Positions 8,216 to 20,944 are shown, counted from the stretch's first letter. The stretch: 64,000 nt of DNA from Cryptomeria japonica (GCF_030272615.1 NC_081414.1:819726396-819790395); one strand, 5' to 3'. The notes: generated by a model not told the origin, from the letters alone. Translations and numbers: made by a program.

Positions 8216-11200
8216 GTTATATCTGCTAATTCTAGCAGTGTAATACCTCCTTTTGTGCCCATTGATATCAACAAGCGTTCTAGACCTCTTTATCTTGCTA
8301 TTTTGGCCTCATTTTGATCTTCTAGACAATCTTCCAAAATATTTTATGCTCTCTAAGATTTAGCAACTGATTTTTTGCATCTTTCTAGGCATATTCCACT
8401 CGTTTGTTGCATTATCACTATTGTTGAAGTTTCATCCTCCTAAGGGATTCATACTTGTCTTCATCCTTGCAAGCATCTAAATTTTGGTGTTGGAGGAGAG
8501 TTCTTTCTTTCTTTCCTATTGCATTATTTATTTGATTAACTCTATTATAGCATATCATTTGTGCCATTCCTTTTATTGTTCTTATTTTATCATTTAACAA
8601 TCAATCTATTTTGGTAGTTCGTGGAAGTAGAAACACCAAAGAAGGGTTTTGATTGTGGAAAACCTCTTATCAGAACCAAAATATTTTTGTTCTTGTTCAT
8701 GTGTGTGCAAGTTTGGAAAGGAGAGATGTATCATCTATTGGAGGCTTCATTGTTGGACCTTTTATGAATCTTTATTTCTCTTTGGTGCAGTCATGGATGG
8801 AGGGTCTATAATAGGACTGCCCAATTGTGCAACATAGAGTCAACACAACAAAAATAACACAATAAAACACTTAGTAAGAAAGGAGATCAATATATTTGTT
8901 ATCAACAACATCAATTACAACATATGCATTGGTATCCAAAATAATAATGGGTTCATAGGCCTTCTGCAAGGCATTACAAGTTTACACATGGTGCATTGGC
9001 CTGATCATAGTCCCACAGACTGACATAACTAAAATTTCAGTGTGAATATTATATTTTTATGAATCTAGCTACTCATTATGAATTAATTTTGAATGAATAT
9101 AAGATGTTATTATTTATGCTTTAAAATCTTCGTAAAATATCTTTGTCAGCCCCAAGGTCTCAAACTTGAAGAATAATGAAACATGAAGGTTGGTCTCAAA
9201 ATACATTGTGGAAGAAGGAAATATAATTCATACCACATGAAAGGATTCCCCTATATCTCAAATGTCTTTAATGATACTCAAATTAGATCTACACACCATG
9301 GGAAGGGTCTATAAGTGATCTGGCACCATGGACACAAAATGTTGTAGCAAATGAATGAGCTTCTAGACGTGATAACTTGATGCAAATCAAAAGACCTTTG
9401 GATATGATTTAAATGATCACACTCATAGTGTGAATCCATATTTGCAAGGCATGAAGAGAAATATTTAATACAATACGGAAAAGGTTCTTTGATAGCTACA
9501 AATTGAAATGCAAGAAAATAAATGTTTTTGGTTGATGCAAGATTGCTTGATAACTAGGGATGCTCTTGCATCACCCTTTCTCTATATTTTTATTAGCTTA
9601 TTTAGATTTATATTTTTGTGTTCATCATTCTTAGCACCTGAAACCTAATTTTTTGTTGTTTTGCACTTTCTAGTATATATTTTTGTACTTCACCCATACA
9701 AATTTCTTGAATTATGCAGTATTGTCCTCGACCCAAGCATACGTCCTGGATAGAGAGCGTACAAAGTTCATTAGTAGATCTTGATAACATTAATTTTTGG
9801 TACCCGTACTTGAAATATTTTTATTTCAATATCATAGAGTTATTTATATTTTATAATCTTATCAAGAAAACTTAGAGGTTAGAGAACCCCAAAGGTTTTC
9901 TTGAAGTGGAGAGGAGATTGAGTCCTCAAAGGGTTTGACCAACCTTTGCAATGGTTCAATTTTCCTACTCTACACATTAGAGGGTAGGTTTAAGTGTTAC
10001 TGCTATTACCATTTTGGTCTTGTGAACCACTTTATGCATAAAACTCTCATTATCTTTCCCTTTTACCTACTTTCCTCTTTTGATTCCTCTATGAAGAAAC
10101 TAATGAATTGTACACTAAAAAAATGATAAGGCCCCCATCCTGCTCCACCAAAGGCTTATATTCCACCTCTACCATTTTTACCTTGCCCTTTTCCCCTTGA
10201 AACCTATCAAGTATTTCCTCATTGAAGGCTCTCTACCTATGAGTCCTAAACAAATACAAATTATCTCACAAGGAAATATATTTTTAAAAATGAGGGCTTC
10301 GTTGTCGTGACTCCTCCCCACTCAAAAGGAAAAAAAATATCACCACCCCATAAAATGTCACCCTTGAGTCTTCCCTAGATTTTGCTACTAAACCTATCCC
10401 TCCTCCGTGTCTATCAAACACACAATCCCTAAAAAACCACTAACGCCTTCTAGAAGAATGTTTCCACAAGCCTATGTAACCTAAAAATAGTCCTATGAAG
10501 ACCCCTATTATTGATTAAGCTTCGGGTAATCAGTGTCATACTAGGAAAATAAAAAATACCAAAAATAAGAAGTCAAAAGAAATATTTTTCTTGTTTTTTG
10601 TGGGGAAGCTTAATTTAGAATGGAAGGAGGAGTCTACCAAGGTTTCAAATGTTAGGGAAGAGGTTGATAACATTTTAATTGTGTATGAAATTGTGAATGA
10701 GATGGGGAGCTCTAAGCTGAACATTAGGTAATCCAACAAGCTTGCTAGTTGCTCAACCCCCAAACTCAACTTTGAATATACCTCCAATGAGTCTAGGGCT
10801 ATGAAAGATAAATAAAAATAAGAAAAAAGGAAGAAAATGATGAATATGTGAAAATTGAAAATGAGAGTCCTAGCCTATATTTGGAGATTAATGCTTATCT
10901 ATTAGGCATAGATAATCCTATCAATGTCCCCATAGTTCAGCCTATTGAAAAAAAATGTACCAAGTGCAACCACATTATTGCAAAGGTGGCTTCCCTCAAT
11001 ACCAAAGTTGAAGAATACAGAGGAAAGTTGAGAGTATTCTCTTTGTTTAGCTTGAGTGTCGGGCATAGTTCAACAACTACTTTTTGTGTCTTGCAAGAAA
11101 TGAAGCTCAAATTCCATGGGAGTGATATAGATGCCAACACTAGTGTCAACCATGGAAAACTTTAAAAGTTTCTTGCTAAAGAATGCAGACAATTGTTTGG

Positions 11201-11665
11201 TTAATTCTATGTTTTTCTTTTCTTTGATTTTGTTTTTGATAAACTCTATTGTGTTGTTAATGGCATATAGGCCTATTTTGATAATTTACCAGAGCCTTTT
11301 ATGTTAAATGGTTCAACAACCTAGTTTTCTACTTATATTATAAAACATAATCCTGTAAAATTCTTAAGCATAACATAGATTCCAAGAATGGTTGTTTCCT
11401 TAAAAAAACCATCCAATGAGAAAAAATGGAAAAGGAAAACTCACATGTTCCTATATCTTTAGTAGTCCATGACTTTTTTATTATTGAAAAACCATGACAA
11501 ATTGTACATTTTTTTATTTATAAAATTCTTATATGATTACTTTGATTAAAATTATGTGATCATCTTTATTTTAATTAATTTTATACATAGTAAACTAACA
11601 AAGTACTAAATTCAATTTTTGAGATAACGAATCCATCAATTTCATCATCCAAGATGATTATATTT
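8216..11665. other. 3.4 kb without a supported gene
   Basis: AT-rich sequence with stops in all frames and no LTR ends, primer sites or retroelement motifs that I can recognise. The longest open stretch (10848-11165 plus, 105 aa, with one CxxC pair in KKCTKCNHII) has no recognisable domain. The stretch 10130-10450 has C-rich Pro-like codons but is closed by stops. It is probably old, decayed repeat DNA. Confidence 0.6.
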
Positions 11666-12038
11666 TGTAAAAGTTGATACAACCACAAGAGCCAAGAATC
11701 ATCTGCAAGTAAAACACCTATCACACAAAAGAGACCAAACAAAGATAATATGCTTTATGAAAACCTGAGAATTCTATATTATTGTACACATAATTGATTG
11801 GAGATGCAATGAATGAATGAGTTGCTTTATAGAAAGAAAGAGATTATCTAGTCCTAAAATTAGGAGTACAAAATAAAAAGAAAAGTAGGAGCTAAATTAA
11901 GCTCAACTATAGCTTGAACTAAAGATAGAAAATCATAACTCTAGATAAAAAAATCACCAACGGTTATCTTAAGTTAAAAAGTAATTAAAGGATAGGTAAT
12001 TAATAAATAATTAGATAAATATCCTAATTACTCCTACA
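11666..12038 (-). repeat. C0 3' LTR (373 bp)
   Basis: On the minus strand it starts TGTAGGAGTAATTAGGAT and ends at TTTTACA (plus TGTAAAAGTTGATACAACC). It aligns along its whole length with 21272-21649: shared tracts include ACACCTATCACACAAAAGAG, TTGATTGGAGATGCAATGAA and AAGTAGGAGCTAAATTAAGC. The two copies are clearly diverged, so the insertion is old. Confidence 0.88.
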
Positions 12039-12339
12039 CTGCCACTTAAGATATAGTTAGGGATAAGCTAATGAATGCAAAATGCATGCATGCATGAGTC
12101 TTGGCAACAAAGGATTGATCAAGTAATCATGCACAAACCAATGCAAAGCAATGCAATTCTCACAAATGGAGAAAATAAGAAAAACCCAATGAGAGAAAAC
12201 TCCTCTCCAGAAAGAGAAAATGAAAGAACTATACTAGAGAAAGAAGTAAAGAAGGAGAACTTCACGTGACCCCCTAAGGACTACTTCTATTACAATAGTA
12301 AACTGAATATCCTCCCATAGGGGAGAGAAAAAGAGATGA

Positions 12340-12386
12340 TGTACCCTCCCCCCCTCCCCTTCCCCACCCCCACCCCCCACTCCCAT
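12340..12386. other. Pyrimidine-rich tract, G-quadruplex-capable on the minus strand
   Basis: Plus-strand CCCTCCCCCCCTCCCCTTCC, then CCACCCCCACCCCCCACTCCC. The minus strand has at least six runs of three or more G separated by 1-2 bases, a strong G4 pattern. It lies 300 bp inside the C0 3' LTR and could be a displaced polypurine tract. Confidence 0.7.
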
Positions 12387-12812
12387 ATTGAAGAAGCTAC
12401 AATGTTGAAGGTGAATGCTTGAACGCTGAAGATGATCTAAGAGCAACAAAAAAAAATCCTCCCCTTAGGAAGAAACAAATGCCAAGTTAGAAGAAACTTC
12501 ATGAAAGGAAATGGAAGGAATAGTCTCATGATGTGTGCCATGGAAGACTACTCAATTGTCCAACTGTCTGAAGCATGATATGCCAATTCAATTGCCAAAT
12601 CAATTGAAGCAAATCCAAACAACTATGAAGATGCCTGATGAACAACCTTTAAAGGCATTGAAGATGGGATGACAAAAATTATCAAACTATCATCAAAGAG
12701 GAAGTGAAGATCCTAAAAAATGTCTACAATGTCTACAATGTGTGATTCAACAAATAACCCTACAATATTTGGCAAGAAGTCTTCCCACAAAGCTAAAACT
12801 AGAAGGGAATAA

Positions 12813-13292
12813 TCAACCTGAAAAAATTGAATCAACGTGGGATATGCATGTGCCGATTCCAATATGACAAGGAAGAACAAAACATGTAGATGATTGAGAC
12901 GATGTCTCCACATGAGGAGTTAGAACTGAGAGACAAGCCTCTGATCCATCTAGTGATGAAAGACTCATGATATAATCAATCATCTCAGAAGTACTAGGAT
13001 CATATGGTATATAATGTGCATGTGCAAGGGGAATGACACTATCTGCTACAAGATGCTCTAGAAATCGAGAGACATGAGGGTCACAAAAAATCTTGCAAAG
13101 GTGAGTCCAAAGTGTGTGGGGACATTTAATGTCCAACAAAGCACACATAGTGTCAAGATCAACACTATAACCAATCACTCCTACAACATGGTCATTAATT
13201 ATTCTTTGAGCATGTTTACCCTTCTCTGAAGTTGGTTGAGGGATGAGTCCATATAGATAGGGAAAAAAATCAAGCCACCTAAGATGTGTCAA
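12813..13292 (-). pseudogene. C0 Gag-like frame (159 aa)
   Basis: This open frame on the element's strand is the first one downstream of the 5' LTR once G2a is removed. It begins MTHLRWLDFFPYLYGLIPQP. The middle part, AQRIINDHVVGVIGYSVDLDTMCALLDIKCPHTLWTHLCKIF, has the layout of copia UBN2-type Gag: a helix ending in a hydrophobic stretch, then a W-x3-L 'trigger' segment. No zinc knuckle is visible. The similarity is structural and weak, and a non-element origin cannot be excluded. Confidence 0.4.
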
Positions 13293-13894
13293 GATACCCT
13301 TTCATCAAGACTCATAATTATCCCTTGCTAGGTTGATGACAAAAGGATGAATAAAAAAACCCATGTTACCTCCTCAAATGAAATTATCAAACCCCCCAAA
13401 AATTAGCACATGTAGAACATATCATTTGAATACAACCCTCTCCAACAAATAGATCCATTCCATATGCCAAAACATCCAAGTAGTTGACTAGACATTGAAA
13501 ACACAAATAAATGAATAAAATATACTTGGGGAAAATCTAGAAAAATAGCAATAGATCTGGATATAGGAATCCACCAAATTTCCAACGATATCTAGTTTTT
13601 CAAAAATGAAGTTCAGATGTGCAAGATATGGCCTCAGAAGCATGAAACTACAGATTTGACTTTTTAGGCCTAGTACAAAAAATTGGAGTAAAATCTAACA
13701 AAAAATACAACACCATTGGATTGGTGTTGGAACTAGATTTCTGACAATATCTAGTTTGCATGATTTCTACATTGTATGACCAAGTTATGGCCAAGAAACC
13801 AATTGTATGTCAATTAGGGTTTGAAATGCTTAAAGGGTGTGTTAGTAAGGAAAAATCAAGGTTTTACCAATTAAGATAATATAACCACTAGTCT

Positions 13895-15072
13895 TGTTAG
13901 GCCCAATATAGAAAGCTAATGTACTGAGAGGGGAGGGGTGAATTAGTACTCCAAAACTTTTCTTTGATAATAACCTTACTGTTATGCATAAACAGAATAA
14001 TGTAGTAACATAAAATAAAACTAAAATCAACAGATAACAATCATACATGATTCACTCCATAACAATATATTTTGGTCACGCAAAAACTCTTGGTTAGAGA
14101 GAAAAACTGTGGTGGGGATGGCACCCACAACTTCACTACTGCAATAATAAAGAATGCTCGGTTAGAGCTACATTTAGCTATTTCTGATAGCTTACCCTGT
14201 TAGGAGTATCAAGATCAGTTAGATCTACCTTACTAAAGGATTTTTACAACACTATATAAGTGTAGCACCTGGTTAAAGGATTTACAATTTATAGATTTGG
14301 TTAGAGTCTTTTACCCTGTTAAAGGTTTCTCTTACAACTTCAAAATATTACAATAAAATCATTACAAATATCTGCAACTTTACATCTGAAATGCTAAAGC
14401 AGATTCTATGTGCTCTGAATAAGATTACCTAGCTTGTAGCATACCTCGGTAACCCATAATGAAACTCGGTAAACCCTTCTGTTTACTCTGTTCTTTGACT
14501 GTTCACTGATAACCTTCTCGGTGACCTCTCTGTGTCTCTGTAACAGTCTTCCTTCATGCATACACTCTGTTATCTCTTATTGCATCTCATATCTCTAACC
14601 CTAGAATCATGCTATATAAATAGATCTCTTACAATGGTGATCTGATTCATTGCTTCGATCTTACAAAATATTCTTTGAATGAATAACTAAACAAAATATC
14701 TCATTGGTTAGATTGACCTTGTAATCATACACAATCTCATAGTGCAATTCCCAATGCAAAAACGGTTAGATGTGCCTCGATGTTGTAACACGTTTTCATG
14801 TGCATGTCCAGGTTCAATGTATCTGGTAAAACGTTTCACTCAGTGAATATCAACTCGGTGAGTTAACTTTACCACTCGGTAGCCATGAAACTTTACTCGG
14901 TAAATAGCTTGGTGAATACTGCGTTCTGTGATTGCTTTCTTCAGTAACCGACTAAACTGTTCATACCGACTTCTTTGTGTGTACCGACTGCATGATTCGG
15001 TAATACTAACTGACTAGAATATATAGTATGACTTTGGATATGAAACTAATGGCAATTTGATAAGTAGTAACA
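13895..15072 (-). mobile_element. S1: solo copia LTR (1178 bp) with 5-bp target duplication
   Basis: The block begins TGTTAGGCCC and ends TAGTAACA. It is flanked by AGTCT on both sides (13890-13894 and 15073-15077). Near its low end is ACTGAGAGGGGAGGGGTGAA, the G-rich block also found at the ends of the other copia LTRs here, and GTGGTGGGGATGGCACCCAC as in C2. That places its 3' end at the low coordinate, so it is minus strand. No internal region is present. It arose by LTR-LTR recombination after insertion into the G2a LTR. A TATA-like TTTATATAGC lies at 14611-14620 on the minus strand. Confidence 0.92.
14445..15005. promoter_or_regulatory. Array of CTCGGT(A/G)A motifs in S1 U3
   Basis: Plus-strand copies of CTCGGTAA or CTCGGTGA (or one-base variants) occur near 14444, 14466, 14517, 14849, 14875, 14896, 14910 and 14996. 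They cluster on the U3 side of the minus-strand LTR, on both sides of the TATA-like box. A repeated motif here suggests binding sites for one regulator. The factor is unknown to me. Confidence 0.5.
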
Positions 15073-16017
15073 AGTCTTACCTACGGGACCAAAATATTGA
15101 AAGAGGGGTGAATCCAATAGATCTAGCCACAATGCAAACGAGGAAATAGATAACATTCTGATTAGATTCACTGATTTTGTTTGCCACCCTCTTTTAATTT
15201 AAAATTAGATGTGAATTGTGGAATTAAGGCAAGACAATGGATAATTGAAGAGGAATAGTAAAAATAGACTGCTACAAGTATCCAACAGAGTCACAGATAG
15301 GAATCTGGGTAGAAGAAGAGAATTAGAACCTATTCTTGAAAGTTTAGCTTGATTTTTTTAGGACTGGTAGCAGAGATTTGCCTCGGTCCTTTGGTTTTTG
15401 CTCCATCAAAATCTGAACATGTTCTTCATTGTTGACTCTATTAAAATCTTCGAGTACAACCTATAGGTTGATTCCTTGCACAAAAAAAGAAAGGAAAAGG
15501 TTGTGGATAGGGTTTTGCCTTGGGTCAAACCCCAGTTTAGGAATTAACCTTGAAATTGAAATGATAATTGTGATGGAAACTACAACAAGATACTTTCCTT
15601 TTGAGGGAAAGGCTGGATTTGAAATGAAATTCTTGTAATTGAAATGTATACCTTGATGAAGCTTGCTTGAATCCTTATGTAAGGGTTTTAGGATGTCTTG
15701 TAGAATGTCTTCATAGAAGGTTGATCATGGATTCCATCTTTGATGCTTGAACTTGACTTCATTTCTTCTCCAATGCTTGATGAATGTCTAATTACTTTCT
15801 CACTTGAATTGAATTTTCTAGAGTGTAATTGAGATCATTAGACGTCTTAGGTTTCAAATGAGAGGGGTAGACCTCCTTTATACTTGACAAATGGGACTAA
15901 GTCAACATTTGGTGTCTTTGAGGAGGAAATGGTTTGGGAAGAAAGCTTGTGAGCTTTGGCACTTCATCTTCATCGATGTTCTCTTGCACAATGATTCCTT
16001 TTAGTTTTAGTTGAGAG

Positions 16018-16260
16018 TTACGAATGTTGAGGATCAATGGACATAGGCTTCTTTTCTTCACTTATAGCGGAAGGAACAAAAGAAACCCCAATAGGTTGAC
16101 AAATATTTGATGCCAAGTGCTTTCCTTTGTAGGACGTATGAGGTAGGACTGAGGCATATATAGGATGAATCGAAGGAGTAGGAAGAATACTAGTTCCATT
16201 ATGAGGAGGAGGAATATCCATGGGGGTAGGGTCTCTAGGTTTACTCAAGGCCATGATCAT
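16018..16260 (-). pseudogene. G2a C-terminal Pro-rich tail
   Basis: An 80-residue open frame on the element's strand, rich in Pro, Ser and His (for example DPTPMDIPPPHNGTSILPTP). It lies between the protease-like region and the 3' LTR. The equivalent part of G2b (34414-35038) is also Pro/Ser-rich but not obviously alignable. No catalytic motif is visible. Confidence 0.45.
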
Positions 16261-16411
16261 CTTATTTTTCCATTTTTGATAAGATAAGGAAAGGATGTCA
16301 TTTTGAGGCTTAAGAGGCTCAAGTTGTTTAGGTAAAAAATAATCAAGAGTGAAATTTCAATGCTTCATAGTGGGTTGGTAAAGGCTATGATTAATTGTTA
16401 TAATAGTGCCA

Positions 16412-16750
16412 TTATGAGGCAATTTCAAATATATGGATTGTAGAAGGGATAGATTTCATGGAAGAGAGCCAAGGATGTCCCAACTTCAGACGAAATTGAT
16501 TCAATGTAGGAATCATAGAAAAGGTGGCATATATGCACTTAGTACCAACCTCAATGGGAAGGGTGATAGAACTAATAGTAGGGCAATAGAAACCATCATA
16601 CACCTTAAACATAATATCAGATTGATCATATGTTACTTGATGCAATTTTTGGGTATAAGGATGTTCTTCAGTAATCTTATACACCATACACACTGGATCA
16701 ATGAGCACCCCTCACAAGAGTTTATCTTTGATCTTCACAGTGATATAATG
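16412..16750 (-). pseudogene. G2a protease-like domain with altered active site
   Basis: The minus-strand frame reads VLIDPVCMVYKITEEHP, then FYCPTISSITLPIEVGTK, and LGHPWLSSMKSIPSTIHIF. The order matches the G1 protease (VLIDGGAGLNICTL ... VILPLRVGP ... LGHPWIHEMREVPSTYHQ), so this is a retropepsin fold. The catalytic aspartate is kept, but the following glycines are replaced by PV. G2b has IDLVCM at the same place. A working retropepsin needs D-(T/S/G)-G, so this domain is probably not an active protease. An in-frame TGA precedes the motif. Confidence 0.75.
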
Positions 16751-16849
16751 GGCCATCAGGTGTAACAATAGTATCACTAGAATCAAAGGTAATGCATAAA
16801 TCTTTTGGAGGTGTAGGTTTGTCAACAAGGTTCACAACGTTAATAGATT

Positions 16850-18793
16850 TTATGCCAAGGTCATTAGGAGAAAAAGAAAGAGACTCAGACTCAACAACAT
16901 TGGTAGAATGAGAAGGCAATGTTTGGTAAAGATTTGGAGGTTTAGATTAGTAGGAGTAGGAGCTATGGATTTATTCCCTTTTCCATTGACACTAACTACA
17001 TATATTGTATTGTTATCAATAAAGTATTGGATCTTATTTCTCAACTAGTATCATGTCGCAGTATCATGGTTAGGTTGACGATGATATTGACAAAAAGCTT
17101 TAGGATCATGGGAAACTGGAAATGGTTTAGAATTGTCAATTGGTTTGATGGGAGGAGGTTGCAACACATTAGCATAATTCATCAACCTCAATATTATATA
17201 TGCAAAGACTCAAGAAGAGGAGTGAATTCTTTTCTAAAGTATTTGGATAAAGGGGCCACACTTGATGTCCTGGTTACCACTTGAGTGTTGATGTTGTTAT
17301 TTATCTTGATGAAACCTTTCTTGGGATTGAACTTCATAAATGATTGTTGAGAACTCTCATTCTTATCAACTAGAGCCATTGAAGAGGATTATTCAAATTG
17401 ACTCACTTGAAGTTGATAATTATGAAGCACTACACACAATTGCATAAAAGAAGTAAACTCAAAAAATGGGAGCTTATCTCTAATATCCTTTTGTATATTA
17501 GCAATAAAAATTCTTTGATCATAATGATCAAGCACATGATAAGCAATTTTTGAATGCAAATGTTTATATCTACCAATAAAACCAGTCACTTTTTCTTTAA
17601 CTCCTTGCTTGCAATGAATCAAATCAGTCAAAGAAACCTTAGGACCAATGTTATTTTGAGATTTTTGAATAAAAGTATTAGCCAATTGTTGAAAAGAAGT
17701 AATAGAATAAGGAGACAAATAACAATACCATTTGCAAGGCTTTGTCTCTAAGGGTTCTATTAAATTGTTTGGACATGAGTCACAAGAGAAATCACTACAC
17801 AAAGTTTGAAATATCTTCACATGCGTCAAGGGGTCATCTTTTCCATTGGTGGGCTTGCTACGTTAAATTTGGGAAAGCTGAACTTGGATTGAGTTATGGA
17901 AGTCAATTGGTGTTGTAAGGATGTAACCGTTTGAGATAGGTTATTGATAGTTGCTTTGGTGGATGGATTAAAATTAGACACATTGGATTGTGATGGATGA
18001 GCAACATTGTTGTAAGTAGGTGGATGCTGAGAATAAGGAGGGGGAACATTATGGTATGTTGGTATGAGAGATTGTTGTAAAACAAATGGAAGGCTTATAG
18101 AAGGAGGCATGCAAGAATATTGATTAAAAGGATTGCCCCCATGAATAACATGTGTAGGATTAACAATTTGTATGGAAGCAGTCATGATAGAAGATGTAAA
18201 TGTAGGCACACTAGGCAAGGATGTATGCATAGGAATGGAATGGTTAAATTGGCTAGTGGGTTGAGTGTAATTAAGGACTTTAGCACAAACTTTTGATTGA
18301 CATAATATTAGTATCAACAATATAAGCAAGGCCGCACAACAAATCCACACCTATATTATCATTTTGCACCATTCTTTTCAATCCTTCAATCAAGGGGATT
18401 GCCTCACTATCTGTGTATTATTGAAACATCCATTGTTGAAGTCTCAAATTCATCACCAATCTTCTCTAATTGGTTAATAGTAACCCTAGTTAGTGATTCA
18501 TCCATATTATGAGAAGTATGAGGAGAATGGGGATAAGTGATGCCATTTGTTGGATTAGACGAAGAACCGACATTCACATGGAATAAGCTGTCCAACTTAG
18601 ACTCTGTATCCTTAGTATTTAAACCTTGGGAAGCCTTAAGTCTATAACTTATTCTCACTAAAATATTATATGTAGGACTAAGGTAACAAATGTTAGGAAA
18701 TAATGCTTTAAACCCACATACAAATAATCCATTGCCTACATAACCCATGAGAGAAAAACATGCATGCAAGCTTACTAAATCATCATAATGCAA
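16850..18793 (-). pseudogene. G2a Gag
   Basis: Three open stretches form a broken Gag: 18793-18407 (N-terminal, polar), 18350-17826 (Pro/Gln/Ser-rich linker ending TVTSLQHQLTSITQSKFSFP) and 17829-17389. The last contains the Retrotrans_gag core SPYSITSFQQLANTFIQKSQ, VKEKVTGFIGRYKHLHSKIA and IANIQKDIRDKLP. Near 17050 is the knuckle remnant CQYHRQPNHDTAT, whose last Cys codon is now a stop, followed by LRNKIQYFIDNNTIYVVSVNG. G2b encodes the same protein at 29440-30560. Gag would make the particle into which enzymes from another element must be recruited. Confidence 0.8.
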
Positions 18794-19787
18794 AGATCAA
18801 GATAGACAAGCCACAACATAACACAAGATGTATCCTGGGAAACCCTCATGAGGAAAAACCCAATTTGCAAAAGCATCCATACTCCATCATATTATTCAAC
18901 CATAATGCAATACGCATTACAATGAATACTTTCGAACCATCAAGCCCTCCAATGCATTCCCATGTGTCCAAGCATGAATCCACACATCCCATGCCATGCT
19001 TCACAAATACAAACCTCCAAAGGACTCAATACAATGACAACACAAAACCACCGACCAAACTTAATCACTAAACATGTGCTTGCTTATATAGGCAAAAGCT
19101 CACACAAAAACAACTAATGGTAAAGTAAAACCATGTGCTCACAACTACCCCCTTGACTCCACATTTAATATTGAGCACTAAGTTTTCTCTTTTTGAATAT
19201 CTTTCCCCAATATTAAATAAATATAATATAATAATCTAAATGTTACAATACAACTCATCAAGTGGCCTTGACAATATTTCAAAGGAATCTCTACATGTTA
19301 CACGTCCATGTGCAACATCAAATGAATAAATATTACATTACATGTCCATGAGAAACTCACATAATAAATGAATATTACAATTATAAACATTATTATTCAA
19401 GATGTACAACACCTTATTTGCCAACAAAAAAATTCATGTACAAAGGAGGGAAAATTGAATGCAAAGATTGAAAAATATGATTAAGCAATGGAATTCTTTG
19501 TAAAAATGATTGGTTAACCATTAAATTAAAAAATGCGAATTACAATATTGGATATTAGATGCATCTAAACCTAAACATAGCATGCGATATAATCAGATCT
19601 GAAAACACAACTAAAAAATTATACAACCCACAAGTCAATTTTAGAATAATAAATTAGGGTTTTTATGAAACTAACCATTAAATTTATGTAATTCAATTGC
19701 AAATATGTTTTATGAGTGCAAACATTAATGTTAAAGTGCATACAAATCAAATTTGAGTCAAAAAATTAGAAACACACATAACAAAAT

Positions 19788-19802
19788 TGAAGTTCACCAA
19801 AA
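19788..19802 (-). promoter_or_regulatory. G2a primer binding site
   Basis: Minus strand reads ...ACATTTTGGTGAACTTCAAT just past the 5' LTR end, so the site is TGGTGAACTTC. G2b has TTTTGGTGAACTTG at the same place (28539-28554). The conservation between two elements with different LTRs supports the assignment; the tRNA is not identified. Confidence 0.65.
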
Positions 19803-20711
19803 TGTATTGGTAAGAAATAATTAGGGTTCTACCAATTAAGATAATAAAATCACTAATCTTACCTATGGGACCAAAACATTGAAAGAGGGGTGAATCCATA
19901 GATATAGCCACAATCCAAATAGGAAAAGGGTAGAAATTCTGATTAGATTCATTGATTTTGTTTGCCACCCTCTTTTAGTTGAAAATTGGATGTGAATTGT
20001 GGAATTAGGGAGAGAAAAGGGATAATTGAAGAGGAATAGTAAAACCAAACTGCTACAGGTATCCAACAGAGACACAGATAGGGATTTGGGTAGAAGTAGA
20101 GAATCATAACTTGTTCTTGAAAGTTTGGGTTCATTTTCTAGGACTAGGTAGCCAAGATTTTCCCTAGTCCTTCGATATTCGCTCGTCAAAATCTAAACCT
20201 ATTCATAGTTGTCGACTCTGTCAAAATATTTGAGTACAACACCTGAGTTGATTCCCTGCACACAAAACTGGAGGGAAAAGGTTGTGGATATGGGTTTGCC
20301 TTGGGTCAAACCTCGGTTTAGGAATTAACCTTGAAATTAAAATGATAATTGTAATTAAAATTATAGCAAGATACTTTCCTTTGAGGGAAAGGCTAGATTT
20401 GAAATGAAATGATTGTAATTGAAATGTATACCATGATGAAGCTTGCTTGAATCCTCGTGCAAGGGTTCTAGGATGTCATGTAGAATGTCTTCATAGAAGG
20501 TTGACCATGGATGTCATCTTTGATGCTTGAAATCGACTTGACTTCTTATCCAAAGCTTGATGAATGTCTAATTACTTGCTCACTTGAATTGAATTTGCTA
20601 GAGTGTAATTGAGATCATTAGATGTCTTAGGTTTCAAACGAGAGGGGTAGACCTCCTTTTATACTTGATTGTTTATTTGGATTTTCAGAGTAGTCCAACA
20701 TGGGGTCTAAT
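19803..20711 (-). repeat. G2a 5' LTR (about 0.9 kb)
   Basis: Plus strand begins TGTATTGGTAAGAAATAATT next to the primer site and ends near CCAACATGGGGTCTAA. The minus-strand start resembles the AGACACC start of G1. It aligns along its length with the 15073-15917 fragment. The last 40 bp are diverged, which makes the outer edge uncertain. Confidence 0.75.
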
Positions 20712-20944
20712 TTCTCATTCACTTGATGTGATCATTTTGAGGAACAAATTTGGGTCTTGATTGAGAGGACCAGGGTGCCAACTTAGATTTGGGGTAGAGA
20801 CAAGAGAGAACGTGAAATTATTGGTTTGTAGGGTGGTGTGAGCTGAATCTAAATAGTCATCAGGCATTAAAAGTTGAAACACCAAGGTGAGGTCTAGGTG
20901 AGGCCGAAATTGTAAGCGGATATAATTTATGATGCTATAAAGCG

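Larger units (their letters stand above)
13838..15917 (-). repeat. G2a 3' LTR, split by S1
   Basis: The left fragment 13838-13894 matches 19803-19859 (GTAAG...TACCAATTAAGATAAT). The right fragment from 15073 matches 19855 onward. The break coincides exactly with the S1 solo LTR and its AGTCT duplication, which confirms that the two fragments are one LTR. Confidence 0.8.
13838..20711 (-). mobile_element. G2a: gag-protease-only gypsy element (TR-GAG type)
   Basis: LTRs lie at 13838 to about 15917 (interrupted by the solo LTR S1) and 19803 to about 20711. They share long tracts such as GAAAGAGGGGTGAATCCA, GATTTTGTTTGCCACCCTCTTTT and ATTGAGATCATTAGA. Once S1 and its duplication are removed, the two LTRs are about 0.89 and 0.90 kb. 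The roughly 3.9 kb interior encodes, on the minus strand, Gag, a CX2HX4H knuckle and a protease-like domain, then ends. No reverse transcriptase, RNase H or integrase is present. It depended on another element for replication. The outer LTR edges are uncertain by about 15 bp and no clean target duplication is visible. Confidence 0.78.

Noticed and set aside
10848-11165. 105-codon frame with a CxxC pair
   Set aside because: No recognisable domain, no second Cys/His pair, antisense frame equally open; kept only as unannotated DNA.
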